From Acidilobaceae archaeon (GTDB lineage Archaea > Thermoproteota > Thermoprotei_A > Sulfolobales > Acidilobaceae): DNA of 45,642 nucleotides. Shown piece by piece: positions 25,804-34,304 of the stretch. The stretch's first letter is position 1, and every line of letters begins with the position of its first letter. The stretch covers positions 1-45,642 of the forward strand of contig JALSOR010000041.1 in assembly GCA_026986415.1 (NCBI GenBank), read 5' to 3'. The notes below the pieces were generated by a model, which was given only the letters and a program-made list of their open reading frames with translations, ran no database searches and was not told the origin of the DNA. The position numbers and the translations under genes were made by a program.

Positions 25804-27255
25804 ATGAACGGGATGGACAGTGTACTAGCTCTAAACTACCTGTCCGTAGCGCTAGCACTACTTATCGCGGTAGTCGCTGCTCTCGGAAAGAGGACCTCAA
25901 ACATTATACGAGTACTAGCATGGCTCTCAATACTATCGTTCGCGGTGGCCAGCGGCATATTGTTACTAAAAACAATTGACGGGCCAGTAGAATACTACAA
26001 CGGCCTTATAGTCCACGACAAGTTCACAGCCTTCCTACTGCTAGGCATATCGCTCACAGGAGCTCTCGCCCTTATAGGGGCAGGAAAAGACCCGCTAATA
26101 TGGGAGAGCAGCCCCGGCTACTACAGCCTCCTCCCCCTAGTGCTATTCGGATCCTTCATAATAACAGGCGTAACGGACACTCTCACACTAATAGCAGCAT
26201 GGTTGCTAGTAAGCGTCATAAACTACGTGTTCATAGCCCTCCCGCCAGACAAGGAAAGCCGCGGGGCAGCGGTACGATACATCATGATCGGAGCCGTTGC
26301 CACACTCTTCCTACTAGTCTGGCTCACCGGGAATAGCGTTGTAGCGTCGGCACAAGGACTACAGGGGCTCCAGATAAGCCCGCTAACACTAGACAAGATA
26401 TCCGGCCTCACAATAGCAGCGTTCATAGCAGCCCTCGGCTTCAAGATAGGAGTGGTCCCATTCCACTGGTGGGTTCCAAGCGTGTACGGCAAAGCGGAGG
26501 GCAGGGTTGTAGCCCTAGTTGCAGGAGTCACAAAACTAGCATTCATAGGCGTACTGGCAAGAGTTGTGTATCTGGCAAGCGGTGGGAGCCTGGGAGGCCT
26601 AACACTCGTAAAATACCCGTTCGCCACGCCTGCAGCCGCAAAGAATATCGCGTTGGTTCTGGGAGTCCTAGCCGTGGCAAGCATGTTCTATGGCAATATA
26701 GCGGCAGTCGCTACCAGAGACATGAAGATAATGCTCTCCTATAGTGCTATAGCGCAGGTGGGCTACATACTTGCCGCGCTCTCTGCTGTGGCATACTTTG
26801 CAGGGTCCAACGAGAAGCTAGCATACTATGCTATGGCAGCCGTAGCAGTACAAGCTGTGGCCTATGGGCTAGCTAAAGCGCCACTTTTCACCCTCACGGG
26901 CGTTGCCGAGAGAATAGAAAGGCTCAAGGGTCTAATGTCTAGAGACTCTATATCGGCGGTGAGCGTGGGGATCCTCCTGATGAGCCTTCTAGGCTTGCCG
27001 CCAATGCTAGGATTCTGGGGTAAAATATTGATGTTCTATGCTGTCGCAGGCTTCAGTATTATACTAGTCATTATATCATTCATAAACACTACGATCAGCG
27101 CGGCCTTCTATATTAGAATGGCGCGGGACATTATGGCTACCGATGTTGAAACGGATGTTGTCGTACCGGGCGACATGAGGCTGTCGCTTCTCACCGGGGC
27201 CCTGCTAATAGTATTCTTTGGATTCATAGCACCCATTGTTTTCTCTATAGCTTAG
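25804..27255 (+). CDS. nuoN: Complex I-type antiporter-like subunit NuoN
   Basis: Third antiporter-like subunit, 483 residues, last in the operon. GFKIGVVPFHWWVPSVYG aligns with the NuoN FHxWxPDVYxGAP motif, but the following residues KAEGRVVAL replace the usual Ala-Pro-Thr-Pro-Val segment. AGVTKLAFIGVLARVVY keeps the conserved channel lysine, and MKIMLSYSAIAQVGYILAAL the family helix. An alternative reading as an Mrp-like subunit is less likely given the position. Confidence 0.85.
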   Translation: MNGMDSVLALNYLSVALALLIAVVAALGKRTSNIIRVLAWLSILSFAVASGILLLKTIDGPVEYYNGLIVHDKFTAFLLLGISLTGALALIGAGKDPLIWESSPGYYSLLPLVLFGSFIITGVTDTLTLIAAWLLVSVINYVFIALPPDKESRGAAVRYIMIGAVATLFLLVWLTGNSVVASAQGLQGLQISPLTLDKISGLTIAAFIAALGFKIGVVPFHWWVPSVYGKAEGRVVALVAGVTKLAFIGVLARVVYLASGGSLGGLTLVKYPFATPAAAKNIALVLGVLAVASMFYGNIAAVATRDMKIMLSYSAIAQVGYILAALSAVAYFAGSNEKLAYYAMAAVAVQAVAYGLAKAPLFTLTGVAERIERLKGLMSRDSISAVSVGILLMSLLGLPPMLGFWGKILMFYAVAGFSIILVIISFINTTISAAFYIRMARDIMATDVETDVVVPGDMRLSLLTGALLIVFFGFIAPIVFSIA

Positions 27256-27257
27256 CA

Positions 27258-27306
27258 ATATATTTTCTTAAATATAAATTATTATTAAAAATATTTTTAA
27301 AATAAC
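27258..27306 (+). terminator. T-rich terminator after the nuo operon
   Basis: Just after the nuoN stop the sequence becomes nearly pure A/T (ATATTTTCTTAAATATAAATT and TTAAAAATATTTTTAAAATAA). T-runs fit an archaeal terminator; the later part may also hold a promoter for the decarboxylase gene. Confidence 0.5.
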
Positions 27307-27376
27307 TATAAGGAAGCTTATTACTCTACCAGCAGGCCTCACCATAAACGGGGAGACAAGGAGGTATCGACAGCCG

Positions 27377-28417
27377 ATGCAAGTCATAGGCGGGATGATA
27401 CCAGCACCCGACGAGGACACAGTCAAACAATGCGCAAAGTACATCCACTATAACAGTGGCGATCCCAAATCATACGACGGACTCGAAGAAGCTATACAAA
27501 GAATCGTACAGGAAACAGGAAGGTACACACTAAACACCCAGTTTCCGGGGTGGATAACCAGTGGTGCGACAGAAGGAAACATCCTCTCACTCTACTACAA
27601 CAGGGAATATCTAGGCAAAAAGAGGATAGTCGCATACGATACCGTTCACTATAGCGTGCTAAAGGCTGCGAAACTGCTTGGCATGAAAATAGAGCTACTG
27701 CCCACGCGCGGCGGTTACATGGCAGATCCTAGACTGTTGAAAGACCGGTTAGACCGTGACACAGTGCTTGTTTTAACATACGGCACTACCGAGACGGGCT
27801 TCATAGACCCTATCATTGAAGCAAGAGAAATAGCCGAAAGGAAAAACGCCACGATACACGTAGACGCCGCGTTCGCAGGCTTCGTAGCAAACGGCTTAGG
27901 CCACAGCCGCATGCTACAGCCTGACGGCGTGATCGTTAGTGTAGCGGTGGATCTCCACAAAATACCTGAAGCACCTATACCTCTAGGAGTAATTCTCACC
28001 TGGAGCGAAGACATGCTAGACAAGCTTTTCTTCGAGAGCCCGTATATCCCGAGCAAGAGGCAGTTCGGCCTGCTCGGGACAAGGCCGGGATGCACTGTAA
28101 TGGCAGGCGTAACCGCTCTCAGCATTTTAGAAAAACGCTACGGAGGCCCGCAAGGGTTAACGGAGAAGCTCATGCAGGCATCGAGAAGCCTAGCAGATAA
28201 CCTGTCAGGCTCCTACCGGCTAGTCCATGAGATAATGACTCCTATACTATGCCTAATCCCCGAGCAAGGATTAACACGGATACTAGAGCGAGCAGAGAGG
28301 ATGAGATACAAACTCTATACGTGCCCCCGGCATGCCGGCATAAGAATAGCGGTCCTACCACACATTGCGTATACTATTAACGATGTAGCACGTATTCTTA
28401 ACAGCCTAACATATTAG
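27377..28417 (+). CDS. MfnA-like PLP-dependent amino-acid decarboxylase
   Basis: A group II pyridoxal-phosphate decarboxylase of 346 residues. The Schiff-base lysine is Lys195 in VDLHK, the cofactor aspartate is Asp163 in HVDAAFAG, and TSGATEGN binds phosphate. In archaea this family makes tyramine for methanofuran or, in non-methanogens such as Thermococcus, beta-alanine from aspartate for coenzyme A. The second is my inference here. NYNSGDP-like HYNSGDPKSYDG matches the MfnA N-terminus. It is somewhat shorter than typical MfnA (about 380-390). AAGGAGGT lies 12 bases before the ATG. Confidence 0.75.
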   Translation: MQVIGGMIPAPDEDTVKQCAKYIHYNSGDPKSYDGLEEAIQRIVQETGRYTLNTQFPGWITSGATEGNILSLYYNREYLGKKRIVAYDTVHYSVLKAAKLLGMKIELLPTRGGYMADPRLLKDRLDRDTVLVLTYGTTETGFIDPIIEAREIAERKNATIHVDAAFAGFVANGLGHSRMLQPDGVIVSVAVDLHKIPEAPIPLGVILTWSEDMLDKLFFESPYIPSKRQFGLLGTRPGCTVMAGVTALSILEKRYGGPQGLTEKLMQASRSLADNLSGSYRLVHEIMTPILCLIPEQGLTRILERAERMRYKLYTCPRHAGIRIAVLPHIAYTINDVARILNSLTY

Positions 28418-28497
28418 TATAAATATATTTAAAATATTATTATTGTTTCCGTTATACCGCGTCTGGTGAAAGGTTGATATGCTATGGCTTGCAGTAG

Positions 28498-29250
28498 ATG
28501 CCGTGGTGCGATGTTGTGCGTGGATCGCTTAGGGATTCGTACGAGAGATATAAGCATCTACTACACGGCGGGTCTATAGACGTGGATCTCGCCGAGAAGA
28601 TAGAGAATGTTGAAAAAAATATAATTAATAATATTAAAAATATAATAGACCTTGATAAAGACCTCGAAGAGATAATCAGAGAGTTAACCGAAAACGGCGT
28701 CCTCGACGAGCTTATAAGAGATGTTGGAAGAGAGTTCAAAGTTAACGTTAAGGACGCTAGGAAAGCGGTTAACACTTTTCTAAACGGCAACCTCCAGGAC
28801 GAGCAGGCTAGGATAGCATTTATCGTTATACAGGCAGTTGCGAGGCTCAAGGCTATGCACAGCGAGCAGAAGGGTCTAAGCGAGAAAGCGCGAATAACCC
28901 CTTACTGTCCTGTTTGCGGTGCGGAATCCGGCACTATGGTGAGGTATAAGGGCGCCTTCTACATGGTCTGCCCCTTCTGCGGGTTTATGTGGAGAGTATC
29001 AGACACGTTCACATGCCCCTATTGTGGGAACACTGACAAGCTAAGGTTGGGGGTGATGACCGGTAAGAGGAGTAAGAGGCTCGGCATAGCCTGGTGCCAG
29101 GAGTGTGGGAGGACCTGGCGTGTTATACTTGATGAGCGTGTAGTACTATCAGTGCCCAGGCTATTACTGCCTGTTATTGCTCATGGCGCCGAGATTTACA
29201 GGGAAGCACTATCCTCTGTTATGGATGATGAGTCTTCAGGGGGAGAGTAG
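28498..29250 (+). CDS. FdhE-like zinc protein (possible molybdoenzyme accessory factor)
   Basis: A 250-residue protein with an alpha-helical N-terminal half and four CxxC knuckles in the C-terminal half (CPVC, CPFC, CPYC, CQEC), spaced like the twin rubredoxin-type domains of FdhE. FdhE binds formate dehydrogenase and helps its maturation at the membrane. No formate dehydrogenase is in the window, so the client is unknown. A stop codon abuts the ATG, so the start cannot lie further upstream. An AT-rich patch encodes KNIINNIKNIIDLDK. Its 3' end overlaps the opposite-strand gene by 55 bases. Confidence 0.6.
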   Translation: MPWCDVVRGSLRDSYERYKHLLHGGSIDVDLAEKIENVEKNIINNIKNIIDLDKDLEEIIRELTENGVLDELIRDVGREFKVNVKDARKAVNTFLNGNLQDEQARIAFIVIQAVARLKAMHSEQKGLSEKARITPYCPVCGAESGTMVRYKGAFYMVCPFCGFMWRVSDTFTCPYCGNTDKLRLGVMTGKRSKRLGIAWCQECGRTWRVILDERVVLSVPRLLLPVIAHGAEIYREALSSVMDDESSGGE

Positions 29251-29777
29251 GAGTATTCTGGAGGCTTACCAGCCTGTTCCTTAGATATGCAAGTGTTTGT
29301 CCTTATTGTGGTTTTGAGCGCTTCGGATTGCAGCTGTATTAATGGTAGCCCGAGTAGTAGTAGTGTTGCGGCGAGTGTGGGCGGTGTTCTCGCATGCTTT
29401 TCGTTCTCAGGACATATTTTATTTATTAAATTTATATAACTATTTATTTTCTTATAAATCAAATAAATTCCAATGAATATAAAGTAGAAGCCTATAGAGG
29501 AGGCGTTATACACGAAATCGGTAACCCCCACCTTACGATCTACAAGCATGGTCTCCCGGAGAGTGATATAGGTTAGAAGGGCGTATTCGAGGAATCCGGC
29601 GGAGAAGAGAAACCCCAACCCTATAGACACTAGAACGGCCCCCAGGCTACCTCCACCCGTAAAATATGAGGCCACAACGAAGACCAGACTTACTAGTATA
29701 ATAGCAGGGGAGAACGCGGCTATCCAGGACCATCCGGGCACTCGGAGGCTAGCGACACCACTATTACTAGCGCTCAT
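29196..29777 (-). CDS. Multi-pass membrane protein, unknown function
   Basis: Not recognised. A 193-residue protein with about four hydrophobic segments: roughly residues 18-40 (IAAFSPAIILVSLVFVVASY), 46-70, 92-108 (IGFYFIFIGIYLIY) and 132-146. After the last comes a hydrophilic Ser/Pro/Glu-rich tail (KPPEYSYSPPEDSSS). The segment KKINSYINLINKI is encoded by an AT-rich patch. ATG at 29777. The tail overlaps the end of the FdhE-like gene on the opposite strand, which leaves open whether the last codons are functional. It may be cotranscribed with the MBL-fold gene upstream (33-base gap). Confidence 0.55.
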   Translation of the reverse strand: MSASNSGVASLRVPGWSWIAAFSPAIILVSLVFVVASYFTGGGSLGAVLVSIGLGFLFSAGFLEYALLTYITLRETMLVDRKVGVTDFVYNASSIGFYFIFIGIYLIYKKINSYINLINKICPENEKHARTPPTLAATLLLLGLPLIQLQSEALKTTIRTNTCISKEQAGKPPEYSYSPPEDSSSITEDSASL

Positions 29778-29810
29778 AACTCAGGCCCTGTAATCCTGTT
29801 ATGCAACACT

Positions 29811-30872
29811 TCAAGGCATATATGTTGCCTTGACGCCCAGCAGCCTCTCAATATATTTTGCTGTGAGCATCGCCTCGCTACTCCTATACCCGTCGACAAT
29901 GACCATGCCCGGGTTAGCCTCCCTGATATAGTCGAGTATTTCGCTGAATGTTGCGTGATCGCTATATGATACGTTATACGATTTGGGCCCGGTCCTCACA
30001 GCCACGGCGCGGAGCTCCCATCCCGTGAGTGTCACGTGAGTCCCTGGAAGCCTTGTATAGGAGCGGCGCCGTCTCATATGGGCAAGAACAATATCGCCCG
30101 GACCTGGGAGTAACGGGTCTGTTAGGACCTCTATCCTCCCAGTGTCGACCCTCTCATATTCTGCTGCTACACTGGCAAGCGCTATTGTTCTGGCGTCCGC
30201 CATTATTCTATATTCAACTCCGCGCTTCCTCAATTCTAACAGTATTTCCTGGAGCTTCCCATGGTAGCCGTAGATCCACACGGGCCCCTCCCAGACGTTA
30301 TCTTCTATAATAGCTATAAGAGCCTCGAGGGCCTCCCAATCTTTCCATCTCCTCTGCAGCCTCGGACTGCCGTAGGTCGCATCAACAACAAGGACGTCCA
30401 GATCTCTCAGGGGTGGAGTGCCAGGAACCTTGAAATCGCCAGTATAACCGACCCTATAATCTGGAGCCTCCACAACCACTTGAGCGCTCCCCGGAATATG
30501 CCTAGCCGGGACGAGCATGATACGCTCAGAATCAATATTAATAGGCTTATAGTATGGGAGCTCGACCCTCTTCTCCCCAGGCACCTTATACCCTAGAACT
30601 TCTAGAAACCGGAACGTGATTGGTGTCGCAATAACGAAAAGGGAACGTCTAACACTCGATCTTAGACCTTTAGTATGGTCGCTGTGGGCGTGCGTCACAA
30701 CCCTCACAGGCCTACCATCACAGTGGGAGTCAACAGTAAAATTCGAGCCTAGAAGAATAGCACCATTATCGCTGATACTGGCAGGCACGTGTCCCCCGCT
30801 ACCCCGTTTGTTAGCGAGCAAACCGGTACACACCCTTAAGCCAGGAATCTTCGAGACAGTACGCTTGCCCAA
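29811..30872 (-). CDS. Metallo-beta-lactamase-fold hydrolase (exonuclease/Ysh1-like)
   Basis: A 353-residue metallo-beta-lactamase-fold protein. THAHSDH (residues 60-66) is the metal-binding HxHxDH motif, GYTGDF holds the bridging aspartate, and YSDHATFSEILDYI near the C-terminus contains a distal histidine. DATYGSP is also typical of COG1236 proteins, the predicted RNA-processing exonucleases of this fold. It is shorter than beta-CASP nucleases such as aCPSF1, and the beta-CASP cap is not clearly present. Substrate is unknown; a nucleic acid is likely. TTG start. Confidence 0.75.
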   Translation of the reverse strand: MGKRTVSKIPGLRVCTGLLANKRGSGGHVPASISDNGAILLGSNFTVDSHCDGRPVRVVTHAHSDHTKGLRSSVRRSLFVIATPITFRFLEVLGYKVPGEKRVELPYYKPINIDSERIMLVPARHIPGSAQVVVEAPDYRVGYTGDFKVPGTPPLRDLDVLVVDATYGSPRLQRRWKDWEALEALIAIIEDNVWEGPVWIYGYHGKLQEILLELRKRGVEYRIMADARTIALASVAAEYERVDTGRIEVLTDPLLPGPGDIVLAHMRRRRSYTRLPGTHVTLTGWELRAVAVRTGPKSYNVSYSDHATFSEILDYIREANPGMVIVDGYRSSEAMLTAKYIERLLGVKATYMP

Positions 30873-30958
30873 CTGGGGCCTAGCCTAGAGAGTGCCCGGG
30901 TTTGGACATAAAGCTTCCTAGCCCTATAGCAGGGATGAAAACAAATATTAGGGCAGTA

Positions 30959-31681
30959 TCAAGGGCTGTACTCCAACGTGTCGACGTACCAGTCAGGAGC
31001 AACTCTACGCCTTCTACGTCTCTTAGCCCATGCTACGGATCGTATTGAAGCTATGACTGCTATAAGCAAGAATGTTTCACTAATAATGCTGCTAAGAAGA
31101 GGTGGGAACCTGTTTTCGCAGGCGCCAGAATTGGCGAACACTGCTTTAAGCCTTACAATATATATTGGCTTGATGGCTACTTCGTTCCCTCCTGGAGTGT
31201 TGGCAGGGAAAACTGCTAAAACTATTTTAAGAGGAATAATATTTTTATTATAAGTAATATAATAATATATCATAAAGTTTTGTTCAATTATTTTTCCAAA
31301 TCCTTGATATAAATTACTACAATAATATTGTTTTTTATTATATTGATCTATTAATATAAAAATATTATTAGTAGATATTAAATTATTTACATTAATATTA
31401 TTTATTAATAATAATAGTTTATAACAATTAGGATATTTATATATAAAATTTTTATCAAAACTAATATAGATTTTATTGTTTATTATTTTATAGTTGATTG
31501 TTATGTAATTTGGACAGTAAGCTATCCAAGCCCCCTGCTCATCGACGAGATAGGTTACCTTTATTGTTTTGTTATGGCTAGATAAAGTGTTAGCAGTGGC
31601 TATAGTAGCAATCGAGTTTAATAATAATATAATAGTAACTATTATTAAAATGAAATATTTATATTTATTATTTTTATTCAT
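30959..31681 (-). CDS. AT-rich orphan, predicted secreted or type I membrane protein
   Basis: Not recognised. 240 residues starting ATG with GGTGAT just upstream. An N-terminal signal peptide is clear (KYKYFILIIVTIILLLNSIA, likely cut near IATA-NT). The next 130 residues are extremely rich in Asn, Ile, Tyr and Lys, encoded by DNA with very few G or C. The last 80 residues return to normal composition, with a hydrophobic helix (SETFLLIAVIASIRSVAW) and then six arginines before VAPDWYVDTLEYSP. Four cysteines lie in the exported part. The topology resembles a stop-transfer-anchored surface protein. Coding is supported by the intact frame and ribosome-binding site. Confidence 0.6.
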   Translation of the reverse strand: MNKNNKYKYFILIIVTIILLLNSIATIATANTLSSHNKTIKVTYLVDEQGAWIAYCPNYITINYKIINNKIYISFDKNFIYKYPNCYKLLLLINNINVNNLISTNNIFILIDQYNKKQYYCSNLYQGFGKIIEQNFMIYYYITYNKNIIPLKIVLAVFPANTPGGNEVAIKPIYIVRLKAVFANSGACENRFPPLLSSIISETFLLIAVIASIRSVAWAKRRRRRRVAPDWYVDTLEYSP

Positions 31682-31691
31682 ATCATCACCA

Positions 31692-32222
31692 TTATTGTTT
31701 ATTATATCTTTTTATAGCATTGAGTATTATGTCATGTGCTTTTGACTTGGGTTCCCATCCTGTGACTTTCACCCACTTGCCCGGTTCTAGCTCCTTGTAG
31801 TGCTCGAAGAAGTGTCTGATCTTATCTTTTATATAGTCTGGGATGCTGTCTATGTCGTCCCAATCCTTATATAGTGGGTCTAGTTTCGGCTTGGGGACTG
31901 CAACTATCTTCCAGTCCTTACCCTCTTCGTCCTCCATGTTGAGCACGCCTATCGGTTTAACTTCTATTAGCGTTCCGGGGGCGACCGGCTCCCTGCTTAT
32001 TACAAGAATATCCACAGGGTCGCCATCCTCTTCTAGCGTGCCCGGTATGAAACCGTAGTTGAATGGATAGTACATGCTAGTGTACAGGAACCTGTCGACT
32101 TTAACTATGCAGTGCTTCTTATCGTACTCGTATTTTATGCTCGACCCCATAGGTATCTCTATTATTGCGTTAACAATCTCCGGGGCCTTATCCCCGGGCC
32201 CAAGACCTTCCATGCACGCCAC
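31692..32222 (-). CDS. ppa: Inorganic pyrophosphatase (family I)
   Basis: Cytoplasmic soluble family I pyrophosphatase, 176 residues. The signature [12 protein letters not shown] holds the catalytic aspartates, with KYEYDKK and [10 protein letters not shown] upstream and [12 protein letters not shown] downstream. It pulls biosynthetic reactions such as tRNA charging and isoprenoid synthesis forward by removing PPi. GTG at 32222 follows GGTGAG at four bases; ATG at 32213 is the alternative. It diverges from rpl7ae, sharing a palindromic TATA region. Confidence 0.95.
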   Translation of the reverse strand: MACMEGLGPGDKAPEIVNAIIEIPMGSSIKYEYDKKHCIVKVDRFLYTSMYYPFNYGFIPGTLEEDGDPVDILVISREPVAPGTLIEVKPIGVLNMEDEEGKDWKIVAVPKPKLDPLYKDWDDIDSIPDYIKDKIRHFFEHYKELEPGKWVKVTGWEPKSKAHDIILNAIKRYNKQ

Positions 32223-32260
32223 TATTTCTCACCAGCTTCCCACTCATATGTGAGAAGCCA

Positions 32261-32270
32261 TATTTAAATA
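32261..32270. promoter_or_regulatory. Palindromic TATA box between ppa and rpl7ae
   Basis: TATTTAAATA is a perfect 10-bp palindrome in the 107-base gap between divergent ppa and rpl7ae, and the only good TATA candidate there. It is about 39 bases from the ppa start and 60 from the rpl7ae start, so it could direct transcription both ways. Flanking bases would decide polarity. Confidence 0.5.
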
Positions 32271-32329
32271 GTCGAGAGCGGTTCTACGGCTAGATGAGAC
32301 GACCCAGAGTCAGGGGAGGAGGATGAGCT

Positions 32330-32713
32330 GTGAGTAAGCCGTTCTATGTGCGGTTCGAGGTCCCCGAGGATCTAGCAGAGAAGGTGTATGAGGCTGTCAG
32401 GAAGGCCAGGGAGACCGGTAAGATAAAGAAGGGTACTAATGAGACTACGAAGGCCTGTGAGCGCGGTATTGCCAAGCTTGTAGTCATAGCTGAAGACGTT
32501 GACCCGCCGGAGATAGTGGCTCACCTACCCATACTCTGCGACGAGAAGAAGATCCCCTACGTCTACGTTCCAAGCAAGAAGAAGCTCGGTGAGGCCGCGG
32601 GAATAGAGGTTCAGGCCGCCTCGGCAGCAATAATAGACCCCGGAGAGGCGGACGCCCTGGTTAAAGAAATAATAGAGAAGGTTAAGGAGCTCCGTAGCAA
32701 GGCCGGAGTCTAA
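32330..32713 (+). CDS. rpl7ae: 50S ribosomal protein L7Ae
   Basis: Kink-turn-binding protein of 127 residues, shared by the ribosome, box C/D and H/ACA RNPs and archaeal RNase [18 protein letters not shown] contains the RNA-contact residues, and [16 protein letters not shown] and [15 protein letters not shown] complete the signature. GTG start after GGGGAGGAGGA. Leader of about 35 bases if the palindromic TATA is used. Confidence 0.97.
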   Translation: MSKPFYVRFEVPEDLAEKVYEAVRKARETGKIKKGTNETTKACERGIAKLVVIAEDVDPPEIVAHLPILCDEKKIPYVYVPSKKKLGEAAGIEVQAASAAIIDPGEADALVKEIIEKVKELRSKAGV

Positions 32714-32754
32714 CCCCCGTAATCCTGTCCTGCCAAAGTCTGCGGCTAGAACAG

Positions 32755-32763
32755 TTTTTTATC
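32755..32763 (+). promoter_or_regulatory. TATA-like box before rps13
   Basis: TTTTTTATC lies about 65-70 bases before the S13 GTG start in the 112-base gap after rpl7ae. It is the only T/A-rich element there and may also contribute to ending rpl7ae transcripts. Confidence 0.35.
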
Positions 32764-32825
32764 TCGCTACGCATCCTCCAGGCTAGGATGGCGCTAGGGA
32801 GGTAAGACTAAAAGGGTGTATAAGA

Positions 32826-33278
32826 GTGTCAGAGCAGAGACAGTTCAAGTATATCGTGAGAATAGCCGGCACGGATATCAACGGGAAACTTAAACTCGTC
32901 TACGGCCTATCCGAGATTAAAGGGATAGGATATACTACAGCTCTAGCTATAACCCGTACTTTAGGCTTGGATCCTTTCATGAGGACAGGGTTCCTTACAG
33001 AACAGGAGATTAAAAAACTGGAGGATGCAGTCAGGGATATCACCAAGCTAGGCCTACCATCGTGGCTCTACAATAGGCGTAAAGACTATGAAACAGGCCT
33101 CGACAGGCACCTCATAACAAGCGACCTAATATTCGTGGCCAGGAGGGATATTGAGAGGGAGATAAGGATACAGAGCTGGAGAGGTGTAAGACATAGGTTC
33201 GGGCTGAAAGTCAGGGGACAGAGGACGAAGACGACGGGAAGGCTTGGAATGACGGTAGGTGTGAGGAAGAAGAGGTGA
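32826..33278 (+). CDS. rps13: 30S ribosomal protein S13
   Basis: Small-subunit head protein of 150 residues. [20 protein letters not shown] and [15 protein letters not shown] are N-terminal signatures, [19 protein letters not shown] and the basic tail the C-terminal ones. GTG start with GGGTG upstream. Heads the archaeal alpha-like operon S13-S4-S11-RpoD. Confidence 0.97.
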   Translation: MSEQRQFKYIVRIAGTDINGKLKLVYGLSEIKGIGYTTALAITRTLGLDPFMRTGFLTEQEIKKLEDAVRDITKLGLPSWLYNRRKDYETGLDRHLITSDLIFVARRDIEREIRIQSWRGVRHRFGLKVRGQRTKTTGRLGMTVGVRKKR

Positions 33279-33285
33279 GCATGCC

Positions 33286-33798
33286 GTGGGGGATCCCCGC
33301 AAGCCTAGGAAGAAGTGGGAAGGCCCTAAACATCCATGGATAAAAGATAGGCTCATGAAAGAAGTAGAACTGGTTGGGAAATACGGGTTAAAGAACAAGA
33401 GGGAGCTTTGGATCGCGGAGACCCTGGCCAGAAAGTTAAGGCACCGGGCCAGGAACCTACTGGCACTTCCCGAGGCTGAGAGAGAGCATGCTATGAGGGT
33501 CCTACTGGAGAAGCTCTACCATATGGGGCTTGTCGAGAAGGACTCCACGCTAGACGATATTCTAGGCCTGACAGCGGAGAATATACTAGAGCGCAGACTG
33601 CAAACAATAGTCTTCAAGAAAGGCCTTGCCAAGTCAATATATCATGCGAGACAGTTGATCGTGCACGGCCACATAGCAATCCAGGGTAGGAGGGTTACAA
33701 GCCCGGGCTATCTAGTGTCAAGAGAAGAAGAGGACCTGGTAGATTATGCTCCCGGGAGCCCCTATCGTAAACTCCAAGAGGCGGAGAGTTCAAGCTAA
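33286..33798 (+). CDS. rps4: 30S ribosomal protein S4
   Basis: Primary 16S rRNA-binding protein, 170 residues. [17 protein letters not shown] is the archaeal S4 N-terminus and the S4 RNA-binding domain ([12 protein letters not shown]-like region, [19 protein letters not shown]) follows. GTG start seven bases after the S13 stop; the upstream ATG at 33281 is in another frame. Confidence 0.97.
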   Translation: MGDPRKPRKKWEGPKHPWIKDRLMKEVELVGKYGLKNKRELWIAETLARKLRHRARNLLALPEAEREHAMRVLLEKLYHMGLVEKDSTLDDILGLTAENILERRLQTIVFKKGLAKSIYHARQLIVHGHIAIQGRRVTSPGYLVSREEEDLVDYAPGSPYRKLQEAESSS

Positions 33799-33818
33799 AC
33801 TTGGTGGGGTGAGCAGGA

Positions 33819-34220
33819 ATGGCCTTCGCAGGAAGAGACCTGAAATGGGGTGTCGCCCACATCTATAGTAGCTTCAACAATACGATTGTTCATATAACAG
33901 ACCTTACAGGAGCCGAGACAGTGGCACGTGTCAGCGGTGGAATGGTGGTCAAAGCGGACCGTGAGAAACCTTCCCCCTACGCCGCCATGATCGCTGCCAG
34001 CAGGGCCGCACAGCAGGCCATGGCTAGGGGCATAGTGGCTATTCATATCAAGGTTAGGGCCCCCGGAGGCCACGGTCCTAAAACGCCTGGACCAGGAGCG
34101 CAGGCCGCAATCAGGGCTCTCGCGAGAGCAGGCTTCATTATAGGCCGTATAGAAGATGTAACACCCATACCGCACGATACGACCCGTAGGCCTGGCGGCA
34201 GGAGAGGCAGGAGGGTATAG
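33819..34220 (+). CDS. rps11: 30S ribosomal protein S11
   Basis: Platform protein of the small subunit, 133 residues. [38 protein letters not shown] and the C-terminal [20 protein letters not shown] are diagnostic. GGTGGGGTGAG precedes the ATG. Followed by a 121-base gap with T-runs and a likely rpoD promoter. Confidence 0.98.
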   Translation: MAFAGRDLKWGVAHIYSSFNNTIVHITDLTGAETVARVSGGMVVKADREKPSPYAAMIAASRAAQQAMARGIVAIHIKVRAPGGHGPKTPGPGAQAAIRALARAGFIIGRIEDVTPIPHDTTRRPGGRRGRRV

Positions 34221-34304
34221 CGCGCCTCCAGGGCTCTCTCAGCCTGGATTTTCTCCTGCCGGCCCCGGATCATTGTTTTCCCTGCAGGACGCCTATGGGG
34301 CTGA

